Of a stretch of DNA of 64,000 bases, positions 27,945-36,901 are shown piece after piece. The first letter of the stretch is position 1, and each line of letters starts with the position of its first letter. Both the position numbers and the translations under genes were made by a program. The stretch comes from Parapedobacter composti (GTDB lineage Bacteria > Bacteroidota > Bacteroidia > Sphingobacteriales > Sphingobacteriaceae), in contig NZ_FOLL01000008.1 of assembly GCF_900112315.1 (NCBI RefSeq), positions 1 to 64,000 of the forward strand, written 5' to 3'. The notes under the pieces are model-generated. The model did no database searches. It saw nothing but the letters and a program-made list of their open reading frames with translations, and was not told where the DNA came from.

Positions 27945-28547
27945 TTATTTTTGCAAGATTCTTGCCGCCTCGAATTCATTGACGGGATGGCTGTCATATT
28001 TATGGTACAGCTGAAGGAATTTGGTCGGGTCTACCGGTTCCTCGGCAAGGATAACGCCCATCCCTCGGAAGAAATCTTCACGATGTTGCGGCGGGTTGAA
28101 CAGCATTAATGCCTTGACCTCACCATCCGTGCCGTTGTAAAACCCATGAGGCGTGAAACGGGGGATATGGATAATGCCGCCTTCCGCCAATTCTACTTCC
28201 CTATCAATCAACTGGATGGTAAGCTTACCCTGAGTAACCACAAAAGTCTCGTCCATAAAACGATGATAATGCAGCTTGGCACCAGACACCTGAGGAGCCA
28301 AAGTAACTTCATATAACCCTAATTGATTATTGGTAGATGCGGTCGTGAGCTTAAATGTCATCGTCGAGCCGTGCACGCTTAACGATTCGCCCATACCGGC
28401 ATTCACGACAACGGCGTTGTCCACCAAATTGTCTTTTAAATAATCGGATATTCGCCGATTGTTTTCACTTTCCGCCCCAGGCGTTTGTGCATTAGCCGCA
28501 AACATTGCCATGATCCATAGTATTGTAATAGTAATTTGCTTTGCCAT
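27945..28547 (-). CDS. Exported cupin-domain protein, probable ECF41 target
   Basis: A 200-residue protein with a signal peptide (ITILWIMAMFAANAQT). Residues about 75-155 form a cupin: GAKLHYHRFMDETFVVTQGKLTIQLIDREVELAEGGIIHIPRFTPHGF, with the metal-binding H-x-H...E of motif 1 and the His of motif 2. The C terminus (VDPTKFLQLYHKYDSHPV) is conserved in quercetin-dioxygenase-like cupins. The gene lies 80 bp downstream of an ECF41 sigma factor gene, and the gap contains an ECF41-type promoter sequence. Confidence 0.85.
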   Translation of the reverse strand: MAKQITITILWIMAMFAANAQTPGAESENNRRISDYLKDNLVDNAVVVNAGMGESLSVHGSTMTFKLTTASTNNQLGLYEVTLAPQVSGAKLHYHRFMDETFVVTQGKLTIQLIDREVELAEGGIIHIPRFTPHGFYNGTDGEVKALMLFNPPQHREDFFRGMGVILAEEPVDPTKFLQLYHKYDSHPVNEFEAARILQK

Positions 28548-28565
28548 GATTTTTTTTTAAACAAA

Positions 28566-28592
28566 GACAAAGCAAAGCAAGAAAACGTGACA
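28566..28592 (-). promoter_or_regulatory. Candidate ECF41-dependent promoter for the cupin gene
   Basis: On the minus strand TGTCACG, 16 bases, then TGTC, close to the known ECF41 motifs TGTCACA (-35) and CGTC (-10). It lies 18 bp before the cupin ATG. One mismatch in each half. Confidence 0.6.
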
Positions 28593-28627
28593 AAATTTAG
28601 CCTTTTTTTAAAGGTTGTTGGTGGCTG

Positions 28628-29500
28628 TTAGGAGGCTCGCGAGCGCATTAGACGATTCAGTTTGTCAGGGTCCACGACGGAATTGATCTGGATAATTTTT
28701 CCATCTTTTGGAGAGATTTCAAACACCTGACACGATTTGAGGTGATCTCCATCGTAATACAACAGGGCCGGCTGGTGATTCACTTCCTCGACGACTAATC
28801 GATAGCGGGCATGATACCTTTCATATACGGTTACCACTAAATTAGCGACCTCGGCTGATCCGATACAAACTTTCTTAACAACATTCAGTTTGGATCCGCC
28901 ATCTGCATAGAACACAATGTCGGCTGTTAGCAGTTCCTCCACATGCGCCATATTTCCACTCCGGAGCGCCTCCATATACCGATTGAGTTGTGTGAGGAGC
29001 CGCTTTTTTTCCACGGCGACCGGACGACCGGTATCCTTGCCCTTTTTTAAAAGCTTTGTTCTCGCGCGGCTCAGCAACTTACGGGAGTTTTCTAAGCTGA
29101 TATCCAAAGTATCTGCAATTTCTTGATGGCTATAATCAAAACTTTCGTACAGAATGAAAACGGCGCGCTCCTGTGCATTCAACCGTTCCAGCAATACCAA
29201 TAACGAGTATGAAAGAACTTCTTTTAGGTGCAACTCCCGATCTGCGCGATCCGTCGCCACGGGTTCAGGCAACCACACGTCATCTCGTTGTACGTAGCGT
29301 TGGTTGCGATTCTTAATGTTGATCGCTTGATTAATCACACTTCGTATCAGGTAATTCCGTTCATCTTCAATCGCTTCATTTGAACGAGAAATATATTTCA
29401 ACAGCACATCCTGAACGGCGTCCAGGGCGTCTTCGGCCGAGCCTAAAATATTATATGCATAAGGAAATAGAAGCTGTTGGTATCCTTTGTCCATCTTCAA
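28628..29500 (-). CDS. ECF41-type sigma factor with fused SnoaL-like domain
   Basis: A 290-residue sigma-70 family protein. Sigma region 2 lies at residues about 5-65 (FPYAYNILGSAEDALDAVQDVLLKY). The linker motif WLPEP is at residues 76-80, and region 4 is near 105-160 (LNAQERAVFILYESFDYSHQEIADTLDISLENSRKLLSRARTKL). A SnoaL-like C-terminal domain follows, ending in DPDKL at 277-281. WLPEP and the NPDKL-type motif define group ECF41, where the C-terminal extension replaces an anti-sigma factor. GNAT and sigma genes are 3 bp apart. The cupin downstream is the probable regulon member. Confidence 0.9.
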   Translation of the reverse strand: MKMDKGYQQLLFPYAYNILGSAEDALDAVQDVLLKYISRSNEAIEDERNYLIRSVINQAINIKNRNQRYVQRDDVWLPEPVATDRADRELHLKEVLSYSLLVLLERLNAQERAVFILYESFDYSHQEIADTLDISLENSRKLLSRARTKLLKKGKDTGRPVAVEKKRLLTQLNRYMEALRSGNMAHVEELLTADIVFYADGGSKLNVVKKVCIGSAEVANLVVTVYERYHARYRLVVEEVNHQPALLYYDGDHLKSCQVFEISPKDGKIIQINSVVDPDKLNRLMRSRAS

Positions 29501-29503
29501 ATC

Positions 29504-29947
29504 TTAACCTTGCGTTCCATTTAAGGACATCACATAAACATTGGTCTCTTTACGCAAAAATCCGGTTTTCGGATACAGCTTATTCGCTTCGATGCGGGTA
29601 GGATTGGAGGTAAGCGACAACAGGTCGACCCGCTGTGTCCGTGCAAAGGCGATAGCGTGTTCGGCAAGCCGCTTGCCCAGCCCTTGTCCGCGGTAGGCTT
29701 TGTCGACAACCACATCCTCTATCCATGCTTTGCGACCCGTAGGGGCTTGGTAGATACAGACGGTGATCATACCGGCGAAACCGCCGTCGTGGGCAACCGC
29801 TACGAACAGATGGCTGTTCTCAGATGCGATCAACACTTCCAGATCCAATTCGGTGAATACGCATTCGCGCCCGGTCAATTGGCGGAGGAACCGTACCATG
29901 GCCTCCCACAGGCCAGGGAGAGTTGAGGTAACTTTCTTGATCTGCAT
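29504..29947 (-). CDS. GNAT family N-acetyltransferase
   Basis: A 147-residue acetyltransferase, counted from the ATG at 29947; a longer frame starts at 30016 but its first 23 residues do not look like the family. The acetyl-CoA site is VVDKAYRGQGLGKRLAEHAIAFA (motif Q/RxxGxG/A). Also present are MITVCIYQAPTGRKAWIEDVVV and LTSNPTRIEANKLYPKTGF at the C terminus. Substrate unknown. It ends 3 bp before the ECF41 gene start, so the two are probably cotranscribed. Confidence 0.85.
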   Translation of the reverse strand: MQIKKVTSTLPGLWEAMVRFLRQLTGRECVFTELDLEVLIASENSHLFVAVAHDGGFAGMITVCIYQAPTGRKAWIEDVVVDKAYRGQGLGKRLAEHAIAFARTQRVDLLSLTSNPTRIEANKLYPKTGFLRKETNVYVMSLNGTQG

Positions 29948-30045
29948 GTTATATATCTCCGGGTAATCCCATTGCAGGATAGCCAAAGCTATAAAAAAAT
30001 GCTTCAACCTACCCATAAAATTCTCGATTTGCCCAACAACTTGGC

Positions 30046-30366
30046 TTACTCGTCAATGGAATCGGGGTTTACGTGCCCGCGATGGGGCCGGGTGACCTTG
30101 GCAAGATCGTACACACGCCCTCGGCGTTCTTCTGTACCGTTAATCAACCCTTGGTCGAACAGTCGCTCCAATACCGGTTCTACCGCATCCACATCCGCAT
30201 CGGGATCGCTGAGCTCAGTAAGCCGTTGTACAATCTGTTCGGCGGTACCGCTTCCGATGTCGGCCAGCGCAAAAACCACACGATCTTTCAATGACGCCTG
30301 TGGCGCATATTTGGCTGGCACTTGCAACGGCCGGGCAAACTCACTATCGTCTCGCTGCTTTTCCAT
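30046..30366 (-). CDS. Small protein with a winged-helix-like segment
   Basis: A 106-residue hydrophilic protein. The middle (LKDRVVFALADIGSGTAEQIVQRLTEL and AVEPVLERLFDQGLINGTEERRGRVYDL) has the helix-helix-wing pattern of winged-helix proteins. No family recognized. The role, perhaps DNA binding, is inferred from that pattern alone. Confidence 0.55.
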   Translation of the reverse strand: MEKQRDDSEFARPLQVPAKYAPQASLKDRVVFALADIGSGTAEQIVQRLTELSDPDADVDAVEPVLERLFDQGLINGTEERRGRVYDLAKVTRPHRGHVNPDSIDE

Positions 30367-30544
30367 TTGCTTAGTGTTATTGGTTTCTATTAGCTATTCC
30401 ACTCCGTATAAGTTACAAACACGGCTGGATAGCGGTTTGTTTTCGCAGCGATACGCTGAATGCGTGGCTTTTTATTTAAAGCGGTTAAACTTGTACAATT
30501 AGCTGTGGTGCGTGATGCGTACTTTTGTATAAAGACGAATACAG

Positions 30545-30652
30545 ATGCGAAAAGTAATATTAGGATTGGCCGTAACACTGGATGGCTATATCGAAGGAGC
30601 TCCTACAGGCTGTTTATTGTGTTCTACCCATATGAGTTGTGAGGTGTCATAA
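30545..30652 (+). pseudogene. 5' remnant of a RibD_C/dihydrofolate reductase-like gene
   Basis: The plus strand reads MRKVILGLAVTLDGYIEG from 30545, the characteristic start of the dihydrofolate reductase-like RibD C-terminal family (normally followed by PNGE and about 150 more residues). After codon 18 the similarity stops and a TAA follows at 30650. The break lies at the 3' end of the lipocalin gene on the other strand. It looks like a gene cut by a deletion or rearrangement. Confidence 0.55.
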
Positions 30653-31140
30653 CCGATTTGCTTAGCCTTTTGAAGGTAATCTTTTCTTATACTATCGGGA
30701 ACCGCCGTTGTTCTGGATAAAATCCAAAGATATTTCAGGCTTTCGCCCGCCACCAAAGCATATTGATAATCTCTATCCAAAGCGATTACGTTATAACCCG
30801 AATAAAACGGACCGAAAAATGACACGCTCAACGCACCTATACCCTGGCTGTCCCTGAACTTCGCTTTTCCCGTGGCCGACTCATGTTTACGCTTGATGTA
30901 ATTATAACCACTGTTGACCACCCTTATCGTTCCATCGCCATTGAGGCCGTATTCAGCAGTTACATTGTTAAGGTTACGTTCTTGCTTGTGATCCAAACGC
31001 GCTATTTCATACCATTTACCGAGATACCGGTTTACCTCAAAATTCCTTACTGGCTGCGCGTTCTCCGGGATATTAGCGCACGAACTTAACAGGACGATAA
31101 CCAGTACTGCTACCCAACATATTAATCGTTTATTTTTCAT
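30586..31140 (-). CDS. blc: Outer-membrane lipocalin, Blc-like
   Basis: A 184-residue bacterial lipocalin. Lipoprotein signal with lipobox LSSC (Cys21). The lipocalin signature follows: NRYLGKWYEIARLDHKQERNLNNVTAEY, where GxW is the conserved N-terminal motif. Later come IALDRDYQYALVAGESLKYLWILSRT and a C-terminal helix ending YLQKAKQIGYDTSQLIWVEH, all typical of Blc. It is thought to store or move lipids at the outer membrane under stress. Single gene divergent from the catalase. Its 3' end overlaps a RibD-like remnant. Confidence 0.93.
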   Translation of the reverse strand: MKNKRLICWVAVLVIVLLSSCANIPENAQPVRNFEVNRYLGKWYEIARLDHKQERNLNNVTAEYGLNGDGTIRVVNSGYNYIKRKHESATGKAKFRDSQGIGALSVSFFGPFYSGYNVIALDRDYQYALVAGESLKYLWILSRTTAVPDSIRKDYLQKAKQIGYDTSQLIWVEHNKQPVGAPSI

Positions 31141-31342
31141 CTGTTACTTCCTGTTATCAATCCGCCATCTGCGCCGTACTTAGATAACCGATAACACCGG
31201 TGATGGTTTTCATCGGCGCAGCAATTTCCGGTTGCCCAGGCGACATGCTGCAAACAAAAACAAACCGGACAGATGACTGTTATCCATACATGGTGCTACG
31301 GGCAATTGGCACCTAAAGTACAACTGATAAATTGAAACAGCT

Positions 31343-32977
31343 ATGGAGCAGCACACCCGGCCCAACGCCATGTCAAACGAAAACGCAGAAGCCAAACAAT
31401 CTACCATGCGCAGTACTGGCCAGGAAACTTCCGACATCCTGACCACCCGACAGGGTCACCCTGTTTACGACAATCAAAATCTGAGGACGGTGGGCAACCG
31501 GGGGCCGGCCACACTAGAAAACTACCACTTTCTGGAAAAGATGTCGCATTTCGACCGCGAACGTGTACCTGAACGGGTGGTACACGCGCGGGGCGCAGGG
31601 GCGCATGGGGTTTTTGAGGCTTACGGAACGGTTGGCGACCAACCGATATCGCGGTATACACGGGCCAAACTATTCCAGGAAAAAGGTAAAATCACGCCGC
31701 TTTTCGTACGCTTCTCTACGGTGATTCACGGCGGACACTCACCTGAAACACTGCGCGATCCGCGCGGATTTGCAGTTAAGATGTATACCGAAGACGGTAA
31801 TTGGGACTTGGTGGGCAATAACCTGAAAATTTTCTTTATTCGTGACGCGCTGAAGTTCCCTGATTTCATCCACGCTTTCAAGCCCGACCCGGTAACGAAC
31901 CGGCAGGATCCCGTGCGGCAGTTTGATTTCATCAGCCATACACCTGAAGCGATGCACATGATTACGTTTCTTTTTTCGCCTTGGGGTATACCTGCCAATT
32001 ATCGCCAAATGCAGGGTTCAGGCGTTAATACGTATAAATGGGTAAACCAAGATGGAGAAGCGGTGCTCGTGAAATACCACTGGGAACCATTGCAAGGCAT
32101 TAAAAACCTGACAACAAAAGAGGCCCAGGAAATACAAGCAAAAAACTTCAACCACGCCACACAAGATCTTTATGAGGCTATCGAACGCGGCGATTACCCG
32201 CAATGGGAGCTATGCGTCCAGATCATGAGTGATGATGAACATGCTGAGCTTGACTTTGATCCGTTGGATGATACCAAAATATGGCCGAAGGACCAGTTCC
32301 CTTGGTTGCCGGTCGGCCGGATGACCCTGAACAGGAACCCTGTGAACTATTTTGCGGAGGTGGAACAGTCTGCCTTCGGTACCGGCGTGTTGGTAGACGG
32401 GCTTGACTTTTCGGACGACAAGATGTTGCAAGGCCGTACGTTTTCATATTCCGACACCCAACGCTACCGGGTAGGTACCAACTACCTCCAATTACCCATC
32501 AATGCACCACGTAAACATGTAGCGACCAACCAGCGTGATGGTCAGATGGCCTACCATCAAGACATTGTTGAGGGTGTTAATCCTCATGTGAACTACGAAC
32601 CATCTTCGCTGGGTGGCTTGAAAGAAGCCGAAAGGCCGGGAACGGACCACACACCTCAGTATAACGCCGCCCTGGTGCGCGCCAAAATAGACAGGCAAAA
32701 CAACTTCAAGCAGGCTGGCGAGACCTACCGTGGTTTCGAGGAATGGGAGCGGCAGGAGTTAATTATTAACCTTGTGGATGCCTTGTCTAGATGCCCAACA
32801 CATATACAGGACAAAATGATTGAGATGTTCCACGCTTGTGATGGCGATTACGGTAACCGGGTACAGGAAGGTATCCGGCAGGCACGCACGATGGAAGGCA
32901 CGGACGGTGCTGCCGCCGAAGCGGACAAAGCAGTGAAGCAGGCCGAGGAAAAAGGCAGAGAAGCAAAACCCTATTGA
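31343..32977 (+). CDS. kat: Monofunctional heme catalase
   Basis: A 544-residue catalase that dismutates hydrogen peroxide. The distal His lies in [15 protein letters not shown], the Asn in [18 protein letters not shown], and the proximal heme-ligand Tyr in [13 protein letters not shown]. Length and the C-terminal helical region ([18 protein letters not shown]) fit small-subunit clade catalases. The last 40 residues are a charged tail ([19 protein letters not shown]). A second ATG at 31370 ([10 protein letters not shown]) may be the true start. An ankyrin protein gene follows 11 bp later, a known pairing with catalases. Confidence 0.96.
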   Translation: MEQHTRPNAMSNENAEAKQSTMRSTGQETSDILTTRQGHPVYDNQNLRTVGNRGPATLENYHFLEKMSHFDRERVPERVVHARGAGAHGVFEAYGTVGDQPISRYTRAKLFQEKGKITPLFVRFSTVIHGGHSPETLRDPRGFAVKMYTEDGNWDLVGNNLKIFFIRDALKFPDFIHAFKPDPVTNRQDPVRQFDFISHTPEAMHMITFLFSPWGIPANYRQMQGSGVNTYKWVNQDGEAVLVKYHWEPLQGIKNLTTKEAQEIQAKNFNHATQDLYEAIERGDYPQWELCVQIMSDDEHAELDFDPLDDTKIWPKDQFPWLPVGRMTLNRNPVNYFAEVEQSAFGTGVLVDGLDFSDDKMLQGRTFSYSDTQRYRVGTNYLQLPINAPRKHVATNQRDGQMAYHQDIVEGVNPHVNYEPSSLGGLKEAERPGTDHTPQYNAALVRAKIDRQNNFKQAGETYRGFEEWERQELIINLVDALSRCPTHIQDKMIEMFHACDGDYGNRVQEGIRQARTMEGTDGAAAEADKAVKQAEEKGREAKPY

Positions 32978-32988
32978 GTATAACCGTG

Positions 32989-33465
32989 ATGACACCAGAT
33001 ACATTGGTCAGAAGTATATTTGATGCGGCGCGCACTGGCGACGCCGCATTTATCAGGCAGCACGCTAATGTGCAACACATTGACACACGGGACGCCCGCG
33101 GTTACACACCGTTGATCATCGCGGCTTACAACGGCCACCTGGAGGCCACAGAAGCATTACTGGACGCAGGTGCGGATATCAACGCGCAGGACTATGGGGG
33201 CAATACGGCCCTGATGGGTGTATGTTTTAAAGGATATCCGGATATCGCGAATCTACTGATACGTCGTGGAGCCGACCTCAACATTCAGCACGGTAATGGC
33301 GGTACGGCCCTAATGTTTGCAGCGATGTTCGGCCGTAACGAGCTGGTTAAAATGATGCTGCTTCATGGTGCGGACACCAACATACGTGAATCGCGCGGGC
33401 TGACGGCGCTTGACCTCGCCGTGCAGCAGGGCAACCTGGAGGCAGTTGCAATGCTGGATAGTTAG
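32989..33465 (+). CDS. Ankyrin-repeat protein, catalase partner
   Basis: A 158-residue protein made almost entirely of four ankyrin repeats (RDARGYTPLIIAAYNGHLEATEALLDAGADI; DYGGNTALMGVCFKGYPDIANLLIRRGADL; HGNGGTALMFAAMFGRNELVKMMLLHGAD; ESRGLTALDLAVQQGNLEAVAML). Same arrangement as ankB downstream of katB in Pseudomonas, where the ankyrin protein is needed for full catalase activity. No signal peptide. The ATG at 32989 is chosen; a TTG overlapping the catalase stop at 32974 is also in frame. Confidence 0.88.
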   Translation: MTPDTLVRSIFDAARTGDAAFIRQHANVQHIDTRDARGYTPLIIAAYNGHLEATEALLDAGADINAQDYGGNTALMGVCFKGYPDIANLLIRRGADLNIQHGNGGTALMFAAMFGRNELVKMMLLHGADTNIRESRGLTALDLAVQQGNLEAVAMLDS

Positions 33466-33482
33466 CTTGGCTCCGGCACCAG

Positions 33483-33752
33483 CTAAGTTTCTGTATCATC
33501 CACCGGCCCTGGATCTTCCTCCCGCTCAACGGTGATCTTGCATTCGGTAATCAGCGTCGCTAAGGCTCCTACTGCCGCAAGTACCGGCGCAAAGAGCGCA
33601 CCCACTACGCCAATAGTCACCGGAAAGCTCATAATTTCCCGTCCGCTTTTGTCTGAAATGATAATCTTCCGGACGTTTCCTTCCTCAATCAGCTCCCTGA
33701 TTTTCTTCACCAGGTTTTCGCCATGTACAAAAAAAGATTCCTTCGTACCCAT
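33483..33752 (-). CDS. DUF4342 domain protein
   Basis: An 89-residue protein of the DUF4342 family: FFVHGENLVKKIRELIEEGNVRKIIISDKSGREIMSFPV, then a hydrophobic segment (GALFAPVLAAVGALATLI) and an acidic tail (EREEDPGPVDD). This family occurs as a small membrane-associated protein, sometimes fused to UBA-like regions. Its function is unknown. Convergent with the ankyrin gene and divergent from the HAD gene. Confidence 0.8.
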   Translation of the reverse strand: MGTKESFFVHGENLVKKIRELIEEGNVRKIIISDKSGREIMSFPVTIGVVGALFAPVLAAVGALATLITECKITVEREEDPGPVDDTET

Positions 33753-33812
33753 ATTCGTTGTTTGCGTTTATACGAAATAAATTTATGAAATTTTTTCGAA
33801 ATGGGCATTTTG

Positions 33813-33820
33813 TATCTTCG
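33813..33820 (+). promoter_or_regulatory. -7 element of the HAD gene
   Basis: TATCTTCG, a one-base variant of TAnnTTTG, lies 30 bp before the ATG at 33850. Confidence 0.5.
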
Positions 33821-33849
33821 CACCAAAGACACATAAACTACATACAAAT

Positions 33850-34503
33850 ATGATTAATCAGTGGAAAGCGGTGTTGTTTGATTTGGACGGGACACTCCTT
33901 GACTCGGAATGGTTTTATTACAAGGCATGGAAGAAAGCGCTGGAAACGCATGGTTTCGCCCTCGAAAGCTATGTATGGCTGAATGAATTTGCCGGAACGA
34001 CAGATAGACAAGCGTTTGAGTTGTTGCGGAATAAATACGGACTGAAAGCCGACCCGGAAACTTTCTTCAGCGAAGTAAGGGCGAACGTTGCGCAACAACA
34101 TGAAAAAGAAGTGGTACCGCTGATGCCGGGGGCCGCAGACCTGCTCAGCTTTTTGCACCATCGTGGTGTCACGATGGCGGTAGTAACTTCCAGTAAACGC
34201 CCGGTGGCAACCTATCATCTGGAAAAGAACGGGATAAAGCACTATTTCCGCGTGCTGGTAACCCGCACTGAAGTAGACCGGCCCAAGCCTGACCCCGAAC
34301 CGTATGACCTTTGCGTGGCCCAGCTGAAGTTGGAAAAAGCGGACTGCTTGGCACTGGAAGATTCTGTTACCGGCACCACGGCGGCGAAAGCAGCACAGCT
34401 CACCTGTTTTGGCGTACAAACCCATGAATCCATCCGGCAGAAGCTGAACGCGGATCTTACGTTCGACAACCTCCATGAGGTGCGTGAATACCTGGAGGAC
34501 TGA
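33850..34503 (+). CDS. HAD family phosphatase (beta-phosphoglucomutase-like)
   Basis: A 217-residue HAD enzyme. Motif I is LFDLDGTLLDSEWFYYKAW (nucleophile Asp and general acid Asp). A C1 cap with helices follows. Motif II is VVTSSKRPVATYHLEKNG, motif III lysine RPKPDPEPYDL, and motif IV LALEDSVTGTTAAKAA. This is the subfamily with beta-phosphoglucomutases and small sugar-phosphate phosphatases. Substrate unknown. Single-gene unit. Confidence 0.9.
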   Translation: MINQWKAVLFDLDGTLLDSEWFYYKAWKKALETHGFALESYVWLNEFAGTTDRQAFELLRNKYGLKADPETFFSEVRANVAQQHEKEVVPLMPGAADLLSFLHHRGVTMAVVTSSKRPVATYHLEKNGIKHYFRVLVTRTEVDRPKPDPEPYDLCVAQLKLEKADCLALEDSVTGTTAAKAAQLTCFGVQTHESIRQKLNADLTFDNLHEVREYLED

Positions 34504-34533
34504 AACCATTGAATGGACTGTCGCGATAACTCC

Positions 34534-34839
34534 TTACCAAACTTTCCGGTTAGAGGCCTGCAATACGTCTATAGCATACAGGGCGACTTCATCATCGTCT
34601 GCCGGGTTTTTAATACGTTCTTCCAGTGCGTCTATCCAGTTAGCCAATGCGGCTGCGATGGTATTACCGCTACCTGCAATGCCAGATTGTACATCGGGGC
34701 CCAACACACAGTAATACCCTTCGCTGCCTTCAAAAATTACAGGGCGCAACTCCCTGACATTGATATGGAGACCGGCATCTTCGTAATTAAGCTGGATGAT
34801 CCGCTCTTCTGGCACTTTCATCTGTTCCATAATGTTCAC
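34534..34839 (-). CDS. HicB-like fold protein (orphan)
   Basis: A 101-residue protein. The segment INVRELRPVIFEGSEGYYCVLGPDVQSGIAGSGNTIAAALANWIDALEERI has the HicB-like pattern of two strands with a central turn, then an A-x-x-N-W/A helix. No HicA gene is adjacent and there is no DNA-binding HTH, so a toxin-antitoxin role is not supported. The real start may be one of the nearby ATGs (34830 or 34821). Lies just downstream of proA. Confidence 0.5.
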   Translation of the reverse strand: MNIMEQMKVPEERIIQLNYEDAGLHINVRELRPVIFEGSEGYYCVLGPDVQSGIAGSGNTIAAALANWIDALEERIKNPADDDEVALYAIDVLQASNRKVW

Positions 34840-34895
34840 GTGACATCAATAGAACAGCTGGCCAGAGGAATTGTTCGGCTTTTTCAGCTTTTTCG

Positions 34896-36092
34896 CTACC
34901 GGATATGTCCGTCACCATATACGTAGTATTTATTGGTTACCAACTGCTCAAGACCCAACGGTCCGCGATGGTGCAGCTTATCAGTGCTAATAGCCAGTTC
35001 AGCGCCAACGCCCATTGCCCCTCCATCTGTGAACCGCGTAGACGCGTTGTGATACACAGCTGCGCTGTCTACCTGTTCCATAAAAACAAAGGCCTTCCGC
35101 TCGTCGGCCGTCAGGATAACAGCCGAGTGTCCCCCACTGTACCGGTTGATCGTGTCGATTGCCGCTTCTACGCCAGCAACTCGGCCGAAGCAGATTTTGG
35201 GCGCAAGAAACTCTTCGTACCAAACCGATTCGTCAGCAATAGGAACGGCCCCTTCCAACATCGGCAACAGCGTCTTATCGGCCAGCAGTTGGACCGACTG
35301 GGCCCGCAAAGCCGCGCCCAGCTCCTTTACTCTCAATTGCAGCTCCGGGGTTGCCTCGTCAACAAGCACCTTATCCAAAGCGTTGCATGCGCTGACCTTA
35401 TCGGTTTTCGCATTGAGGATAACCGACATCACGTGATCCCAATCGGCATCGGGAGCAATGTAGGCGAAATTATTGCCTCTGCCGCTGACCAGGACGGCAC
35501 ACTGCGCATGTTCTTTCACGAAGCGGATTAACTGTTCTCCTCCCCGGGGCACGATGAGATCAATCGGTTGCGATGGATTCTTCAGAAAATCGCGCGTTGC
35601 CTGACGATCCAACGTGATTAACTGAATCCAGTTTGTTGAGAGGCCGTTTTCAGCAAGTGCCTGGTGCCAGCAGTCGACCAACACGCGGTTGGTGCGCAAA
35701 GCTTCTTTACCTCCTTTTAACAAAATTTTATTATTAGCCTTGAATGCCAAAACCGCAGCTTCGACGGTCACATCGGGCCGCGATTCGTAGATGATCAAGA
35801 TAGTGCCAAACGGCGCCGTCCGGTTTTCGATGCGTAATCCGTTATCCAGTACACCTGACGACCGTACCTGCCCAATCGGGTCGGGCTGATTTTTGACGGT
35901 CCGTATGGCCTGGATCATACCGTCAACTTTGGCGCTGTCCACCGCCAGACGTTCATACAACGCCCCGTCATGGCGCGTAAACGCGTCGCGATCCTGTTGA
36001 TTTGCGTTCAATATATCTTTACGGCGGTCGCCAATGATGGTTATCATTGACGCCAGCACACTATTTTTCTCTGTTGTTGTAAGTAATTCCAT
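34896..36092 (-). CDS. proA: Glutamate-5-semialdehyde dehydrogenase
   Basis: A 398-residue aldehyde dehydrogenase fold enzyme, second step of proline synthesis, reducing gamma-glutamyl phosphate. Motifs: PFGTILIIYESRPDVTVEAAVLAFKANNKILLKGGKEA, IVPRGGEQLIRFVKEHA, the catalytic Cys region KTDKVSACNALDKVLVDE, and the C-terminal GGAMGVGAELAISTDKLHHRGPLGLEQLVTNKYYVYGDG. Third gene of the proC-proB-proA cluster, 11 bp after proB. Confidence 0.97.
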   Translation of the reverse strand: MELLTTTEKNSVLASMITIIGDRRKDILNANQQDRDAFTRHDGALYERLAVDSAKVDGMIQAIRTVKNQPDPIGQVRSSGVLDNGLRIENRTAPFGTILIIYESRPDVTVEAAVLAFKANNKILLKGGKEALRTNRVLVDCWHQALAENGLSTNWIQLITLDRQATRDFLKNPSQPIDLIVPRGGEQLIRFVKEHAQCAVLVSGRGNNFAYIAPDADWDHVMSVILNAKTDKVSACNALDKVLVDEATPELQLRVKELGAALRAQSVQLLADKTLLPMLEGAVPIADESVWYEEFLAPKICFGRVAGVEAAIDTINRYSGGHSAVILTADERKAFVFMEQVDSAAVYHNASTRFTDGGAMGVGAELAISTDKLHHRGPLGLEQLVTNKYYVYGDGHIR

Positions 36093-36103
36093 AATCGCGT
36101 CTG

Positions 36104-36901
36104 TTAAAGGGTCACCTTAGTACCCACATGTTTACCATAGACTATATCGGTAATGACATGGTCTTGTTTGCCGTTAGCGATGAAAGTTGGGATGTTCAAT
36201 TTTGCAGTCTGTTTGGCTACCCTGAGCTTGGATTCCATGCCACCGCGGCCTTCGGCCTCGCCTTTATTGGTTTTGTGGATGTATTGCTCAACCGGATCGT
36301 TTACACGGAGGTGCGGAATCAATTGGCTCTCCAAATCGTCCGGATGCCCATTGTATAGGCCGTCCGTATCCGTGAGTAGGATTAGCATATCAGCCTTAAT
36401 CAATTCGGCCACCAAACTGGCCAATTCATCGTTATCTGTGAAAGTCGACATCGACAAGGATACGGCATCATCCTCATTCGCAATGGGAATGACTCCCTCG
36501 GCCAGCAGACCCTCGTAGCAATTGACCATATTATCTCGATGCCGGCCAAGATCAAAATCACGCTTCGTTGCCAATACCTGTGCGCAACGCATGCCATGAT
36601 CCTGAAATAGGTTATAATAATGCCGCATCATACGTGGCTGACCGATGGCGGAAAAGACCTGCCGCCGGGTAATTTTATCTGTCGTTTTCAATCCTCGGCT
36701 CATCACCTCCTTGCCGGCAATAACCGAACCCGACGAAACCAGCACCGAGAGTATACCGTGTTCATAGAGGTAAGCTATCTGTTCTACCAGCTTTGACAGG
36801 ATGGTGCCTACGATGCGGTTGTCTTTGTTGGTAATGACATGGGTGCCAACTTTAATAACGATGCGCTGTATTGGTTTGCCTGTAGCCAACCGTTCAAGCA
36901 T
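36104..36901 (-). CDS. proB: Glutamate 5-kinase without PUA domain
   Basis: A 265-residue kinase of the amino acid kinase fold, making gamma-glutamyl phosphate. Signatures: IVIKVGTHVITN, SSGSVIAGKEVM, IPIANEDDAVS, DNDELASLVAELIKADMLILLTDTDGLYNGHP and GRGGMESKLRVAKQ. The start is the ATG at 36901, which overlaps the proC stop (ATGCTTGA); a longer frame to 36964 runs inside proC and is unlikely. The C-terminal PUA domain of E. coli ProB is missing, as in many Bacteroidota. Confidence 0.94.
   Translation of the reverse strand: MLERLATGKPIQRIVIKVGTHVITNKDNRIVGTILSKLVEQIAYLYEHGILSVLVSSGSVIAGKEVMSRGLKTTDKITRRQVFSAIGQPRMMRHYYNLFQDHGMRCAQVLATKRDFDLGRHRDNMVNCYEGLLAEGVIPIANEDDAVSLSMSTFTDNDELASLVAELIKADMLILLTDTDGLYNGHPDDLESQLIPHLRVNDPVEQYIHKTNKGEAEGRGGMESKLRVAKQTAKLNIPTFIANGKQDHVITDIVYGKHVGTKVTL

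Noticed and set aside
33838..34509. 223-codon minus-strand ORF
   Set aside because: Mirror image of the HAD phosphatase gene, which has all HAD motifs.
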